NCBI GenBank assembly: GCA_012932295.1
Contig: JAAONU010000014.1
Span: 17,662,251 to 17,726,250, forward strand
Source of the DNA: Cyclina sinensis
Taxonomy: Eukaryota; Mollusca; Bivalvia; Venerida; Veneridae
Reading direction: 5' to 3'
Length of the DNA: 64,000 bases
The position numbers were made by a program, and so were the translations under genes. Every line of letters starts with the position of its first letter. Positions within the stretch are counted from its first letter, which is position 1. Below the pieces are notes generated by a model. The model searched no databases. It saw only the letters and a list, made by a program, of their open reading frames with translations, and was not told the DNA's origin. This document shows positions 51,480 to 63,480 of this stretch, one piece after another.

Positions 51480-51869
51480 CAACACTTTGAGCACATATTT
51501 TACATATTCTATTTTCTCTATTTATTCCATGAAACCAACCATTTTCAGTTTCGAGAGGATGTAAACTAAGTCTAAATTTTGAATATTCTTTTCTAACACC
51601 TTCATTTTGTAGTCATGTACATTCCAGTTTTGAACATATTGTTCACGTATTTGTTGACTTAATAAAGTGAAGTATTTGATATTTGTATCAAACAATATCG
51701 TTAAACCACTGTAACCTATACTATTTTTTTTCACAGTATAAACAAATGGTGACAGAGCTGAAACTGTTTTGGTGCGTGCACACAAAATATTGTTTTGCAA
51801 CCGTTCATTTGGATCCATTCTAATGTTTTCGTCGAGACAGCATGGTTTATCCTTAATGCAAGGCTTCAT
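51480..51869 (-). pseudogene. LINE C-terminal fragment (unit 4)
   Basis: Counterpart of 29840-30334 with an internal deletion of about 100 bp (QNWNV joins directly to a later segment near 51615) and several substitutions. Confidence 0.5.
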
Positions 51870-52427
51870 TTCAAGATTTCATCATTGTTTACATGTAAAT
51901 AGCTTCTGATTCCTTTGATTTCCATAAGGGGGTCTATTTCTAGTCGTGCCCGTCCATTTGCATATTAACTGTAATTTTAATAAAAGTACATTGATCAATT
52001 TAGGATTAGAAATTGTATCATATTTGTATTCTCCTCTGCTGTTGTTTATTCAGCCGGTTTGTATCGGCGTATCACTGTGCATGATGTGGAATAAATGTCT
52101 TATTACCATATTCATAATCATCTTTTTAATTACAGTTTGCTTTTAGCAACGCTTGTGTTAAAGGGACAAAAAGTTGTTAACAATGTATTGATATTTTGTG
52201 TTAGTTGGGTTGTACTATTTGCTTAGCGACGGAACTTCGTTTAAGACCCCTGTACAGTTGAGGAATTCGAAGCTGAAGTTCACGGACTGACAGGAGAAAA
52301 AAACAACAGAACTGATCTTTAAACAAACGAAAGTACTAGAGTTGTTACACAACAATCTATTCACAGCTCAAAAAAAATTGTAATAGTTATCATTCATTTA
52401 CTAGTGTCGATCTTTGATAAAATACAT

Positions 52428-54442
52428 AAAAATGTATGTTTTATGTCAGCTGATTCGGAATTATTCTTTAAACAAATATTTGAGCATAGAATAACTTCTG
52501 TACATCCAGGAAAGAAGAGGCACTATTCACAATATTGAAATGTCTGCTTGGTTTTGCCCTAAACTCCATTCAATAGCGCTTAACACCTAAACTCGAAGCA
52601 GTCGCTTCCCTTCGATAGCGTTTTACATTTATTGCGCGGCGGTTACTTCCCTTTAAAATAAAGAATGTCATAGCGTTGTGTACTAAAGGTCAAAATGTCG
52701 TGTACAGTTTAAATGGAAATATTTGACAGAATACACATAACACCTTGGAGATGCCCCCTGATCTTGTCGGAAATGGTTTCAGTCAATGTCTCGCTGTTGT
52801 TGTAGTGAATGGTCGTAGTCGTTGCCACTTGAATAAAATGTCGTTTATTGTCGTCTGCATTGTTAAGGTTCATGCAGTTTTATAGTAAGTTTAATAAAAA
52901 TTGCTTGTTAAGACCATCACTATAATACCGGTATTCAATGTTATTAATTTTCTTATTCGGTAAAAAAATAAACCAGCTAAAATACAAATGTCAACCGTTG
53001 TTACACTTGTCGTTTTCTTTTTGTCACTCAAGAGTTCGTTCAGTGAGAATTTGTCGCCAATAATAATGATTTGAAGTTTGAGATTTGCTTAATCTTTATA
53101 CACTTGGTATTACTCAACACCAAATTTCAATACTATACAGACTAAACATTTGAGGTTAACTGGCACTAAAATTATTTAACTATAATAGTTTTCTAATACG
53201 CCATACAAGTATACTCGGGTGCCGTAAATAATTGGGGTAATTAGGCCTTTTCTTTATTTACATTTGAAAGGGTATGCATTATAGTGGACCTAATTTAATA
53301 CTTTAAAGTCTGCATGTTTTCTCCATTCGTTATCAAGCTATAAAAACAGTTGGTTACAGTGTACAGACTGGCTTCAGCCGCTAGATTTATTTTTTTCAAT
53401 CGGAACACCTCGGGCGACTTCAATAAGTATTTATACGAAGTTGTCGGAAAAGGCCGAGTTGTTACGATTGTTTATTTTTTCTTATCAATCAATAACAGTA
53501 ACACTAACATACTCTTGAAAAGACTGAGTTACCTGTTCTTTTCAGCAAAAACCTAGCGATAATTCGCAGAGATGTAGAAAATGTTATTTCTGAAATAATT
53601 AATTATCACGTCGGTAGCTAGACTGGTAATCATATTGCGGATTGTGAATTCATTGCGCACACGATACAACATGTCAGAACTGCACCGTCTAGCGAACTTT
53701 TCTATGAGTTTATTAGCCAATATTAAGCGTTCGGTTTTTGTTGTTGTTGTTTTTTTTGGTCAGAACGCATGCAGGAAAATTACATGCCCAGAGACTCATC
53801 AAATTGCTTTCAATGTTCAGGGTATAGCCTAGATGATTGAACTCATCGTACGGAAAACTACAACAACAATCGAAGTTTTATGAAGAATTTGTGACTCTGG
53901 TTAAGTTCTATACGAATAACAAAGAAACTGATCCTCTCCTATCATGCTGTCATGAATATGCCGCCGTAAAAAGTAGTTCAGTTTCACTTCTCTTGACTAC
54001 ATTCCCCAAACAAAATAAAATACCAACTGAATAGCAGTTTCTCGTATTATTAAATGTAATAAGATATTGGAAGCATAAAGAGACATTGACAGGGTTTTTC
54101 TATTCTTACAGAGGGATTTTAACCAAACAGTGTATTTTCAATCGACGTATTTACAGATTTGAATCGATTATTATTGTTGACAACCAGAATTACATGTTCA
54201 ATATGGTTACACCAGTAAATCCCCAAGTCGCTTGATCATTTTAACCGTATTATGTTGACCATTGACCACTGTAAAAATAAAGTAACTACCGCAGTATATA
54301 AATGTTGTATTTGTTTTGGAATTATGTGCGACATTTTTTAAATTAGGTAGGCATTTACTAAAGCACAGTGTAAATGCAGAAAGAGTTGGAACTAAAAACA
54401 TTGGATATTTTTTTTTAATAAACTGGCGTAGAAAGACAGACA
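52428..54442. other. intergenic region, no gene seen
   Basis: AT-rich single-copy-looking sequence with short open frames only. It should contain the promoter and 5'UTR of the CUB-domain gene at its right end. Confidence 0.45.
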
Positions 54443-57400
54443 ATGAGGTAAGTTTTATGTTTTTAGAAAAAAATGTTAGATTTAGAACAAATACATAAAA
54501 TATATCATGTTTGGACTGTTTGGAGAGAATTAGTGGTCAATAGAAACATAGGCATTGTTTTGTTGTTGTTGTTGTTTTTCATTGCTAAATAAAAAGAGAA
54601 TAAGTTAATAATTCTGTTAACTAAACGTAATTTTGAAAATAGGATCAGGACCCATTACAATGTATCTATGAAAATAGCTTAATGCACAAGACACGATTCT
54701 TGCCAAAAACATATATAGTCGAAGAGTGCTTCAGTGCCTTATATTAATTATTCTTACACTGATAAGGCATTAAAGTTAAGTTTCAGTTTATTCATTTTAC
54801 ATTAATTATTGATAAAGATCTTGCACAGCTTGTTTCAAAGACTTTACATGACTGATTTCTAGAAGATTTTTATGACCAGTACTCAAACCCACAGCAGGTT
54901 GTAAAAGTAACGCAAAGAAAGGGGAGAAACGCTGAAAGCGACCTTGGATTATCTGCTTAGCTTGCGTTTAGGCATTTATTAATAAAGGCTCTCGATTCAT
55001 TGAAGGAGGACGATTGCAAATATCCATTCCATAGGTTGCAAGTCTGAATCGTAATAGTGCTATAGAACTCATATTCTATTATAGTCTGATCATCGAAAAA
55101 AGGTTACTAGAGGGAAAAATCAAGAATAGAATATGGTCTTTAGTCTTACCTCAAAGAAAGGAAGCTAGACCACATTCATGATCGATTCTTCAGAACATAA
55201 AACCAACCACGTATATAAGTACGAATAATCAGATCGGACCTCCCCACCATCAACCCTCCCCCATCCCCCCCCCCCCCCAAAAAAAAAAAAAGAAACAAAA
55301 AAAAGAAAGAAAAAATACATAATCTCACTCAGCACTACTCTAACACCGTTCAAATCTTATATCTTAAGTAAAGTTATTGGAATCCTAACTTTCTCCTTGG
55401 CCCAGTGGTAAAGGCGTCCTCTTACAGAGCGGGATGTCAAAGGTTTGAGTCCCGTCAGGAGCTAAATGTGACAAGACCTGTTGGATGGTGACCGACTTTT
55501 CCAGTCTACCTGGCGCCTGGCATATACAATAAGGACTTAAGGAGTAAATGTGTACATTAATAGAGGTGTCTCGTAAGCCCGGGGTGACACTATGATAAAC
55601 AAACACTAAACTTTACATTACTTTTAGTATAACTTTGAAACGTGAGCAAGGCAAGAATAGATAAGCTTACAAGTTATCAATATTTCCTAATGAACTGTTA
55701 TAATGAGTAAGTTTGTATATTATGTGCTGCTTGTGAGAAGGACTTTAACAATGTAACATTTCAGCCTACATTTCATTTCAGTTTTCTGACAGTTGATCAC
55801 GCCTTCGTTTTGGTTCTTACACTCCTGTGTACGGTTAACAGAGGTACGTTTTATCAAATATCGAGCAAGTGAACGTGTCTTGAACTTTTTGTACCCGAAA
55901 CGTTTATACATGAAAGCGATAAATTTACATTTAAAGTTTAGCACAGAATAGGTCGACCCAACAGTCCGCATTATTGAGGAATCTTTTATAAACTGTCTGT
56001 TTAATCGATACTTTCAATTTTTCCAAATCGATCTATGATTACAAAAATCTATCACAATATGCTTGTGAACTATTAAACTGAAACAGATTCCTGTATGAAT
56101 ACAAGTAATTTAACAGGTATTTTTTCTACCCTGTTACTCTTTCTAATATATTTGAAAAAAAGAATGAAATACAGCATATGACAGTTGGCTTAAGACTGAA
56201 TACTTTTACAGTAGATATATCATGCGAGATGTAAATAATTTACAGGAGCGGGTCAGTGCAGTTCAACAAATTTGAATGCAGTGGAAACTATACTTGTTAA
56301 CGAAACAATTGAAACATTCACAACGCCTGGATACCGCGTTGCATACTATCCGTAAGTGTTGTTCCCAAGAAAATTAAATGAAAATGAAAAACTCCCTGTC
56401 GGATATACAGTGTAGCTCGTATTCATGGTCATGCTTACAAAACTACGAAGTATGCTTCCATATTGGACCTAAAGTGACATAAAACTTGAGACCAGTTTTG
56501 CAATTAGTTTTACTTCTCAGTGTTGTAGTGAAAAAGTTTTTGGCCCAGTCTGATTAAAGGAAAACATGGAGTGTCCTGAACTCGACTGAAAAACACGTTT
56601 ATTGTAGTTATAGTTCTTATCGAAATAATATTTGCTTGATTCGAGAGTTAAATGAAGACTTCTGAGATATCTCTTCGTGTCAGACCAATCCTTTCTCCAT
56701 TTTTACCATATATATATATATAAACAAATTATTTGATATTCATTTTGAAATCAGAACCATGTTCTCTTTTATGAACATTTTGGAGTGTTTTCAACGGACA
56801 TCGTCTCAATGTTCTCGCCGCCATTTTGTTTGTGACCTTCACCTCTGACACTTTTTTAATCATTTAGACGCATGAGCTGTCTGTGGATTTTTGACGCCGG
56901 AACAAACGACGCGACGATTGTGTTTGATATACGGGAAGTACTCATAGAAAACTCAAGGAACTGTGCATTTGATTCCATGACATTTTACCAAGGTATGTTT
57001 TATAATTATAGACTTAGATCTACTATCAAATCTTATAATTTCCAAGTAAAATATACGGCGTGATATACCGGGAATGCCTGGCGATTTTCTACAGGCTATC
57101 CAAACATACGATGAATCATGAAACGTCGTACATAGACTTTTTTTATCGACACGAAAATAACAAAATGAACTTTTATGTAGATGTAGGGCGGTACTAAAAT
57201 CTATCCTCTCTAGCCGTAACAAGATCGTATACTTCAGTCAGATTTATTTTTGAAATATGAGACAATTTTCGAACATGGCTCTTAAAAAAGAAAGAAAAGA
57301 AAAACAAAACAAAAAGAAAAAGAACAACATTAGTATGGATGAACGGGTGACAGGTTGTACTGTAGCATATGGTTTTTTTTTTTTTTTTTTTTTTTGATAA

Positions 57401-60400
57401 TACAATTGGTTAATTGCACTTTTAATTATTCACTGAAATTCAGCCTAGTCTGTTTTTGAATTTTTTATCGTTTTTCTAGGAAATGACACTTCTGGGACGC
57501 AACTAAAGAAACTATGTGGACGTTTGACGTCAAGTAGCACAGGATCTTACGTTACGTCAACTGGACGATACGCTGCTGTGCAAATGAAGTCGGACTCCTC
57601 CAGGCAGTACGCCGGCGTTAAATTCTACGTGTTCTATGCAATAGAAAAAAGTAAATAGATCTATCCATAAAAAGTCAGCTAAGACTTTGATAATATACAC
57701 AAAACCTAACAATTTTTGCCTTGATAAACAGTAATCTTAAAGATCAGTTTAGCGTAATTTTAGTCACAATCAAAAGACCCTTTTCAGATCAGTAAAACAA
57801 AGCAAACAAATACACCCAGTTTTATAATTTTTGCAAACTTACTTGTAGATTCTCTTCTTCGGTCAAAAAAACACACAGTTTGCATCTTACTTTTTCAGCG
57901 GGGACAGGATCGTGTTCCGGAAGTGGAGCAACAATAACCGCCACAATTACCAGTGACTATATCACATCCCCAGGTTATCCTGTCTCACTTGAAAAGTAAG
58001 TAGAGTTTACCTGTTTGAATTAGTACAGGTGATACATGTTTATGTATGAGTTAATATTTATTATAAATTTTTAAGTCTACAATTTTTAACTAGAAACCAG
58101 GCTGATGTTACATACCATTCTCTGTTCATTATATCAGTGAGCTTCCTTTTGATTTATTGTTTTCATATTGTAATTTTTCTCTACAATCAGCGAAGGCTTA
58201 GTTTAAAAATCCCGCTTAACAATATCATTGGCCGATCAATAGTGTAGTACAGAAAGATCTATAAATAGAACCAACACCAACTAGCAAAATTTATACAGAC
58301 TTTATAATTATTATTTCTGACTGGAGTGAACGGAAGTCAGGATGGCCGAGTGGTCTAAGGCGCTGCGTTCAGGTCGCAGTCTGGTTCTCCAGGCGTGGGT
58401 TCGAATCCCACTTCTGACATAATTTTTTCCCTTTTTCTTTACTGTTTCATTATATACTGAAGTGCAAGGTTTTTCAAATATCGTCAAAAAACACACCATG
58501 CAAATTTCAAATATTAATTTATTGTAGGTGAAATTCTTTTCAGTGTCTAAAGTCAGTCTGATGTTACTTTAATGTTCATGTTCTTAAAGAGGCTGTACTC
58601 CAGATTTGACATAAAAAAAATTTTTCATAAATTATATATTTAGATGCCGTAAGATTATAACAGCATAATATTTCACTTCAAAACTGATTATAAAAGTCAA
58701 AATAGAATAAAAAAAATATTTTCGCTCCAGCCTGATTTGAACTCTGGACCCCTCACGTTAACAAAATATTTCCAACGCTTTTACTGTCACCACCATCGCC
58801 GCATGTGATATTACATATATTTACTTTAAATCTTATACGATATAGTTATACCGTCGCGTTACCGTATAGCACTTTGAAAGGGAAAAAAATCAATTTATAA
58901 TGTAATTATTTGACTTATTTTTTGTCAGTAAGTTATTTTTTAAGCATTAGTCATAAATATTACAAGAAGTTTATAATACAAGAAAACTTTCCTTTTTTTT
59001 GTCATCTGGAGCACAGTCCCTTTAAATAATAAATTGTTTCAGTGGTGTGGCCTGTTCTTGGACCATTACATGTGCGGCTTCCACCGTCCTTTACATGGAA
59101 ATAGAGTACTCCGATATGCAATATTCGTCACCTTGCATGGACCAGATACTTGCGATATATGACGGTAATAAACTTTCACAAAACTGCAATCCAATTATCT
59201 TTCCGACTGATTATCGTTGTCTTTTGAATTCTAAGATATCGTCTTCGGAATACGTTATTTTTGTACATCCTTTCTCAAATGAAAATAGTAAACATGATTA
59301 GATATCGGTTACTTAGGTAAAAGTAACGGTGTTAAGTTCAAATGTTTATGCTTTTTCGTCTTTTTTTTCTGTATCCAGGTTCATCATCTTCTGACCCTGC
59401 TATTCTAGAAAGCTGGTGTGATTCAAAGGCCAACTTTCCGACTCAGGCCACGGTATATTACACGACAGGAAATAGCGCTTATGTCACACTTACGACGTCT
59501 GCGGCATCTATCGCAGACAGACATGGCTTCCGACTGAATTTCAGACAAAATTCGTCAGGTGATTGCATTGTTACCTGAATTAGAAGGTTCGGTATTGAGG
59601 CCACTGAAATGATTTCAAAATTATGCGAAAAGCAATTTTAAAGAACCTTAATTTAGAACAAGATGGTCTTAATATTAATAGCTACCCCACCCCCTATTTT
59701 CTAGTTTTATAAGCGTAATTGTACTGCAATGTTCTTTACTGTATGTAAATTCTCCAAACAAACTTAGTCTTTCGGAAGTAATTAAGTTATATAGATCTGA
59801 CTTGCGATTCGCATTTACATTGTAATTTGAGCTATTGAATGTGTGTCCATTGTTAGTGTAACTACCATGAAACGGAGTATGAACAAAATATTCAGGCATA
59901 GCAATCAGTTTTGTGAAATTTATTTTTCTTATCTTTCTGAAATAAACACTTACAGATCTACTACACAAATATTCATACTTACACATTGTAAACATTTCCG
60001 TGTTAAGCAAAGCATGCGCTTGTTTTAATATAATGAAGTAATTTTCAATTTTGTTGTTGTTGGGTGGTGGTGGTTTACACACAAAAAATTCTTGGTTTTT
60101 GCTCGCGTTTTCATTTGTCAATAACTAGCCCTTTACAATATGAGGAAGAATCAACTCGTTAATCAGTATGTCTTTATTTTATCTTTAATATTTGACACTG
60201 GCAATTTTAGCAATAACTACGACAACAACACAGAGTACAACAACCACAAACCTTGTACAGGTGTGCTCAAGTTCGCCCACCATCCTTGAGGCCAACTCCA
60301 CAGCCAAATACTTCCGGTCTCTGAACTACCCTAACGATTACCCACAGTAAGTACACCTTGAAGCAGCCTGAGCACCCGGTTACCATTTTATTCCTTGAAA

Positions 60401-63400
60401 CCTCGTTTTTTTTAAGATAAGGGAGGCAACTCGTATTTTTCTTATTTATTTCATCAATGAATTGTCTCCCTCCTTTTTTAAGGATACTAGTATGTAAAAA
60501 GTTAAAACATTCGCATTTATTGTAAATAAAACATTTCATTTCAGCAATGTGAATTGTTTCTGGCGTATTATAGCTCCTATCGGCTATACAATCAATCTGA
60601 CATTCGTTGACTCGAACATTCAACCTGGTGCGACGTGCAGCAATGCGGATTCTGTAACAGTCTATGACGGTATATATACTTCTAGTTGTTACCTTTGTCA
60701 ACAAATTTAGCATGTACGTTAAGTTAGTTTATGTTGGTGTTAGTTGGAAAACTTAGTTCCCGTTATCAGAATCAAAGATATTTAACCTGTGACAGCAGAA
60801 AAGCGTTAAATGCTGCTCATGTAACGGAGCCTCAGTCATTTGTCAAAACACAGGCAGCCTCATACTATTATCTTCATTTAAAAGAGGGCACGAAAACCAA
60901 ATGAAAGAATGGAATTCGAGAAAGTTTATTTGCTGTTGTTGTAACAGTATTCACCAAAATTTTAAAAATATATACCTGGCGTTCTTGAAAAAAGAAGTGA
61001 AAGACCTTGAGAAATAAAGTTACACGTGGACAATTTGTTGCAGTTTTACAAACAGGTACATTTATAATTTACAATGTAGTATTATTCAACTCTGTTCTTT
61101 TAAGGGAGGTCCCAGTCTTACCCGACCCTGCAGACTTTCTGCGGGGAAGATTCCCCAGTCTTGTCAAGTACGGGAAGATACCTCTATATACATTTCAAGA
61201 CGGACTTTACAGTAGCTTACAGAGGTTTCTCAGCGATGTACAAAACAGTGGAAGCTGGTAATTTCGACTAAATCTTGCGTATATTGTCATTGCTAAAAAA
61301 AGGTTTTACGAATTAGCTCGAAGCAGTTTATTCCAAGTTAGATGAATCTCTCAAAAGACGAAATTTCTGATGGAGGCAGTGAGTTTGAAAATTAAATCTG
61401 AATTCTGTATCGCATTCATTATATAGTCTTTATGGTGGCGGAATCAACCATATTTGAAAGAACAACTAAGTTATATATTACAAGATGTGGCATAATAGTT
61501 TAAATATGTTTTATTTCTCTCATAACGTATACATGTAACAAAACTGACGTAGGGATTGGGCCGGAATATGCAACAACTTATTATAGCCCTCTTCTATGGC
61601 AGAATTTCGATTACAATACATTTTTGTACGTTTTAGCCGTTCCAGATTGTGTAGTAACGGGAATATTACAAAATTTCACAGCCACAGAGACACCACAGAC
61701 GTTTACGTCTCCAGGCTATCCGGACAACTACAACGAGTGAGACTTTTTGTATTCGTAAATATAAATCTACTTTTCTATAATAATGCTCAGCGCAGACCAT
61801 GTTCAGTGCTGTTAAAGTTGGCAGGCAGTTGCAAAAAGAGATTTAATTTGCGATAGGATTTTTTATATATGTTCAGAACTGCTACACCAGGAGCCCTGTT
61901 AGTTTTTTAAAGAGTTCGTCCATTACATTTTCGTTGCATTCCTTTCATTAAGAGAATATTGAATACAGAACTTCGACATACTTGAGGCAGCGGGTAACGC
62001 CAGGCCTTGTCCAAGGATATAGTAAACCAGGACACCGTGGAACAAGCCGTAGAAGTCGAACTACATTTACTTAAATAAAAAATATGTTACATAGAAACTA
62101 ATGATCTATACTTTACAGTTCCACAGTTACTTACTGGATGATACAGAATCTTAACGAAACCCAAGCTCTTGCCATAGAAGTGAATGACTCTCGTATAGAA
62201 ATCAGTGTGGGTTGTATATATGACAGTGTAAAGATTTATCAAGGTAAGCGCAGTGAAAAGGTACTCGAACTCATCATATTTGTAATTGTGTATACATAAA
62301 TTTACTTAATAAAGTTTTTTAGCAGCTGGTTTCTGTTCTATATGTGTTAATCTACCTACTATCGTTATTAAACGAGGCACTTCGATATATTATATTTGTG
62401 GCTGAAACATTCAAAAGCATCCTCTCTTGAATATAAAGGTAATATATTATTTGGTTGGTACAACACTGTTGTTGTTGTTTTATAATGGGTGTGTCCTGTT
62501 GTAATGGAATGAAATTTGCAGTTAGGTACTTCAAGTTATTTAAGGTATTCAGAAAAAAAGATAATGTTCTTATCGTCTGTTTAGGTATTTTATGATTAAT
62601 ATCATAATTTTAGGCCCATGTACCTCCTACCCTCTACTGGGACAATTTTGCGGTTCGGATACACCCACGTTTTACTATGACACCGGTGCATATGCACTGA
62701 TTATGCTTACTACGGATGACACAGTAAACTTCAAGGGATTCAGCATTCGATTTTATCTGACTGATAAGCCAGGTAGGGCTTAACTTTTCTTCATTAATTT
62801 TTTATACAAAAAAGGAACGACTCATTTTCTTTTCATGAGAAAATTAAAAAAAAAATATTAATAAGATACGGACTGTTCGTAGCTTTTCCTAAATGAAACT
62901 TTCACGTGCACATTTTCATCCGCCATAAAGGATTATTTTGAAAGTCTTCCAGTAAATCTTTCCAGTGAGAGGCTTCATTTTTTTAAATTCTTATACTTTT
63001 CGTATTAAATATTATTTTAGACCCTACTCTTTTAAATACTTGGATAACAGGTAAAAGTTCTTGGTGATGCGCTAATGGTTGCGAAGTTTTTTCAGGACTT
63101 TGATCACCCCAAAAGCATCTGAATAAATATGTTGGTTTTTTTTTCCCTTGTTTATTCCAGAAGAGGATGGTGTAAGCGTTTTTGTCGTTACTGGTATAAT
63201 TGTTGGCTGCGTGATAGGTGGCGCTGCAGTAATCGGTGCGGTTTCATTCGGGGTTTACAAGTATGCCAACCGCGGGAAAGAGCACGTGCCCTCGCCTGAC
63301 TCGAGCCGTAGGTCATCTGTCTCGTCTAGTGAAGGTTTTACGAATAGATCGTATGAGACAGGGCCAAACCCAAGACGACTTCCACCCATTCAGGAGTTTC

Positions 63401-63423
63401 GGCCTGCAAACCTTTACAGATGA
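54443..63423 (+). CDS. four-CUB-domain type I membrane protein (642 aa)
   Basis: Fifteen exons: 54443-54447, 55782-55843, 56246-56351, 56868-56992, 57480-57650, 57899-57995, 59043-59164, 59379-59558, 60211-60346, 60545-60669, 61105-61257, 61637-61736, 62119-62243, 62614-62772 and 63161-63423; total 1929 nt. Exon 1 contributes only ATGAG (donor GTAAGT); with exon 2 it gives a signal peptide (MSFLTVDHAFVLVLTLLCTV). CUB domains lie at about 26-154, 160-286, 305-426 and 430-553. They show C...SPGYP, CxW, YDG/YQG and FCG landmarks, and each is built from three exons. A Thr-rich linker precedes CUB3. CUB4 has Tyr where the CxW Cys is expected, plus an extra Cys in GPCTSY. A Gly/Val-rich membrane segment follows (about 560-584), then a ~58-residue Ser/Arg/Pro-rich cytoplasmic tail. 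CUB domains bind protein or carbohydrate partners; the ligand here is unknown. Exon 1 is the least certain part. Confidence 0.85.
55262..55312. repeat. poly(C)/poly(A) low-complexity tract
   Basis: A run of C is followed directly by a run of A and an A/G-rich stretch, in the first intron of the CUB gene. A likely site of sequencing or assembly error. Confidence 0.9.
55391..55610 (+). mobile_element. tRNA-derived SINE
   Basis: The head contains a box A (TGGCCCAGTGGTAAAGGCG) and a box B (GGTTTGAGTCCC, 55442-55453) spaced as in a tRNA, followed by a non-tRNA body. Location: first intron of the CUB gene. Confidence 0.65.
57373..57395. repeat. poly(T) tract
   Basis: Uninterrupted T run about 85 bp before a CUB-gene exon; too distant to be its polypyrimidine tract. 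Confidence 0.8.
58336..58419 (+). tRNA. tRNA-Leu (anticodon CAG)
   Basis: A complete 84 nt cloverleaf. The acceptor stem GTCAGGA pairs with TTCTGAC (one G-U), with discriminator A at 58419. Box A is TGGCCGAGTGG, as in eukaryotic tRNA-Leu. The anticodon stem TGCG/CGCA encloses the loop TTCAGGT with CAG at 58370-58372. A long class II variable arm (GTCTGGTTCTCCAGGC region) follows, then box B GGTTCGAATCC. A T run (58423-58428) serves as Pol III terminator. No intron. It lies in sense orientation inside an intron of the CUB gene. Confidence 0.93.
58584..59025. mobile_element. TIR element (~440 bp) containing a tRNA-like segment
   Basis: The left end TTAAAGAGGCTGTACTCCAG and the reverse complement of the right end (TTAAAGGGACTGTGCTCCAG) match closely, with TTAA at both outer edges. 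No coding capacity is seen. Inside, on the minus strand near 58727-58805, is a tRNA-like segment with box-B-like GGTCCAGAGTTCAAATC and box-A-like GATGGTGGTGACAG. The TTAA edges would fit a piggyBac-type MITE, but this is inference. Confidence 0.65.
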
Positions 63424-63468
63424 TATCGCTTAGGAAATTTAGCTAAATTTTGACATTCATTTTCAGAA

Positions 63469-63480
63469 AATAAAAATAAA
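63469..63480 (+). terminator. poly(A) signals of the CUB gene
   Basis: Two adjacent AATAAA hexamers about 50 nt after the stop codon, followed by a G-rich stretch, imply a short 3'UTR. The remaining ~500 bp to the window end show no gene. Confidence 0.6.

Larger units (their letters stand above)
45158..52427. repeat. tandem segmental duplication, unit 4 (~7.3 kb)
   Basis: Last unit. Its first ~2 kb matches units 2-3; the stretch from about 47160 to 49060 matches unit 1 best; its 3' part (from about 49060) is diverged from all others and carries extra repeats. Homology ends after AATACAT at 52427, where the other units continue GTTTCTGC into the next copy. Confidence 0.9.

Noticed and set aside
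53635..54034. Two 65-codon frames before the CUB gene
   Set aside because: No domain, signal peptide or splice continuity with the CUB gene.
58311..58499. Minus-strand 62-codon frame
   Set aside because: It is the antisense of the tRNA-Leu gene.
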